Positions 63,495-64,000 of a DNA stretch of 64,000 nucleotides are shown here, in pieces. How positions within the stretch are numbered: the first letter of the stretch is position 1; the number at the start of each line of letters is the position of its first letter. The stretch comes from Desulfovibrio piger. Lineage in GTDB: Bacteria > Desulfobacterota > Desulfovibrionia > Desulfovibrionales > Desulfovibrionaceae. The notes under the pieces were generated by a model. The model searched no databases and was not told where the DNA came from. It saw nothing but the letters and a program-made list of their open reading frames with translations. Made by a program: the position numbers and the translations under genes. The DNA is taken from NCBI RefSeq assembly GCF_951793255.1, contig NZ_OX636706.1, positions 2,536,001-2,600,000 on the forward strand, read 5' to 3'.

Positions 63495-64000
63495 ATGAAA
63501 AAGATTTGGTGCCTGCTGCTGGCAGCAGCCATGGTGACGGGAGCCGCCCAGGCAAGCCACGCTGTAGACTTCAAGGCCAAGGGGGTATGGCTGGCGAGTT
63601 TCCAGTATGGTCAGAACGGTAACTTCACCAATGGCGGACATACCGGCTATGACCCGAGCGAAGACGAATTCGAAGCCCGTTCCCGTGTCCGTCTGGTCAT
63701 CGACGCCGTGGCTGACGAAAACCTTTCCGGTCAGGTCTACTTTGAAATCGGCAAGTCCATCTGGGGCAAGGCCGAGGATCCTCAGGGCGGCATGGCCATG
63801 GGCGCCGACAAGAATATCGTGAAGCTCAAGCGAGCCTTCATCGACTGGCGCGTGCCCGATACGGACCTCAAACTGCGCATGGGTATCCAGGGCATCGGTC
63901 TGCCCTACATGGCCATGGGCGGCCCCACCGTCTTCCAGTCTGACGTGGCCGCCATCACCGCCAGCTACGTTTTCAATGAAAACGCTGCCATGACGGCTTT
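63495..64000 (+). CDS. Outer-membrane porin, N-terminal part
   Basis: The first 168 residues; the rest is past the right edge. Signal peptide ending SHA/A, then amphipathic beta strands (FKAKGVWLASFQYG, FEARSRVRLVIDAVADENLSGQVYFEIGKS, RAFIDWRVPDTDLKLRMGIQ) as in the homotrimeric Desulfovibrio porin family. GGAGGAAGG precedes the ATG. Presumably supplies general uptake for the module. Confidence 0.85.
   Translation, partial: MKKIWCLLLAAAMVTGAAQASHAVDFKAKGVWLASFQYGQNGNFTNGGHTGYDPSEDEFEARSRVRLVIDAVADENLSGQVYFEIGKSIWGKAEDPQGGMAMGADKNIVKLKRAFIDWRVPDTDLKLRMGIQGIGLPYMAMGGPTVFQSDVAAITASYVFNENAAMTA

Overview
The window reads as chromosome from a GC-rich member of the Desulfovibrionaceae (sulfate-reducing Desulfovibrio/Bilophila type). 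The signs are an outer-membrane porin of the Desulfovibrio kind at the right edge, two flavoproteins built like adenylylsulfate reductase AprA, a TupA-type tungstate-binding protein, and an Mrp/NBP35 ATPase with a cysteine-rich N-terminus. Genus-level placement is inference from gene content, not a measured match.

Layout: 1-2.8 kb holds the end of an AprA-like flavoprotein gene, its GntR regulator, and a lone tungstate-binding protein opposite an AraC regulator. 2.8-9 kb holds glutamate dehydrogenase, a nitroreductase, a KefB-type antiporter with RCK domains, a CoA-binding protein and a cysteine-cluster protein. 9-11 kb holds a stripped-down FliF-FliG pair with no other flagellar gene in view. 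11-29 kb is mostly minus-strand housekeeping: exonuclease, lolA, ftsK, efp, (engB on plus), a CDF transporter, bamD-trxB-trxA, tsaD, fbp, a lipoprotein, a TPR protein, ftsB, pgsA, mrp and pcm. 29-37.4 kb is plus-strand: an M23 peptidase, ndk, an SDR, an aminotransferase, metN-metI-metQ and a periplasmic coiled-coil protein.

37.675-53.492 kb is an integrated mobilizable element. It sits in the 3' end of a tRNA-Leu(CAG) gene, is bounded by a 16/17-bp repeat of the tRNA end, and has separated that tRNA from a hairpin that looks like its original terminator. On the minus strand it carries a P4-type integrase plus a small ORF, an unknown protein, an AlpA regulator with a hairpin over its ribosome-binding site, a Toprim/DUF927-type helicase-primase, a cluster of ten GGCGAC repeats, a MobV relaxase with a small accessory protein, and a type I restriction-modification operon hsdR-hsdM-hsdS. 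The hsdS gene is cut in two by an IS200-type element. The operon is followed by an AT-rich gene fusing a lamin-tail domain to a TIR-like domain, which I consider the most interesting defence candidate.

53.6-56.7 kb resumes the chromosome with a cysteine-cluster protein, a lipoprotein and a Wza-like polysaccharide export protein, then small zinc-ribbon and membrane ORFs. 56.8-64 kb is a coherent metabolic module: an SLC13-type anion transporter, a LysR regulator, an AprA-like flavoprotein and a DsrL/GltD-like iron-sulfur flavoprotein, then a porin. The transporter and flavoprotein genes share a nearly identical 23-bp promoter block. I infer uptake of an organic or inorganic anion followed by its flavin-dependent reduction or oxidation; the substrate cannot be read from sequence.
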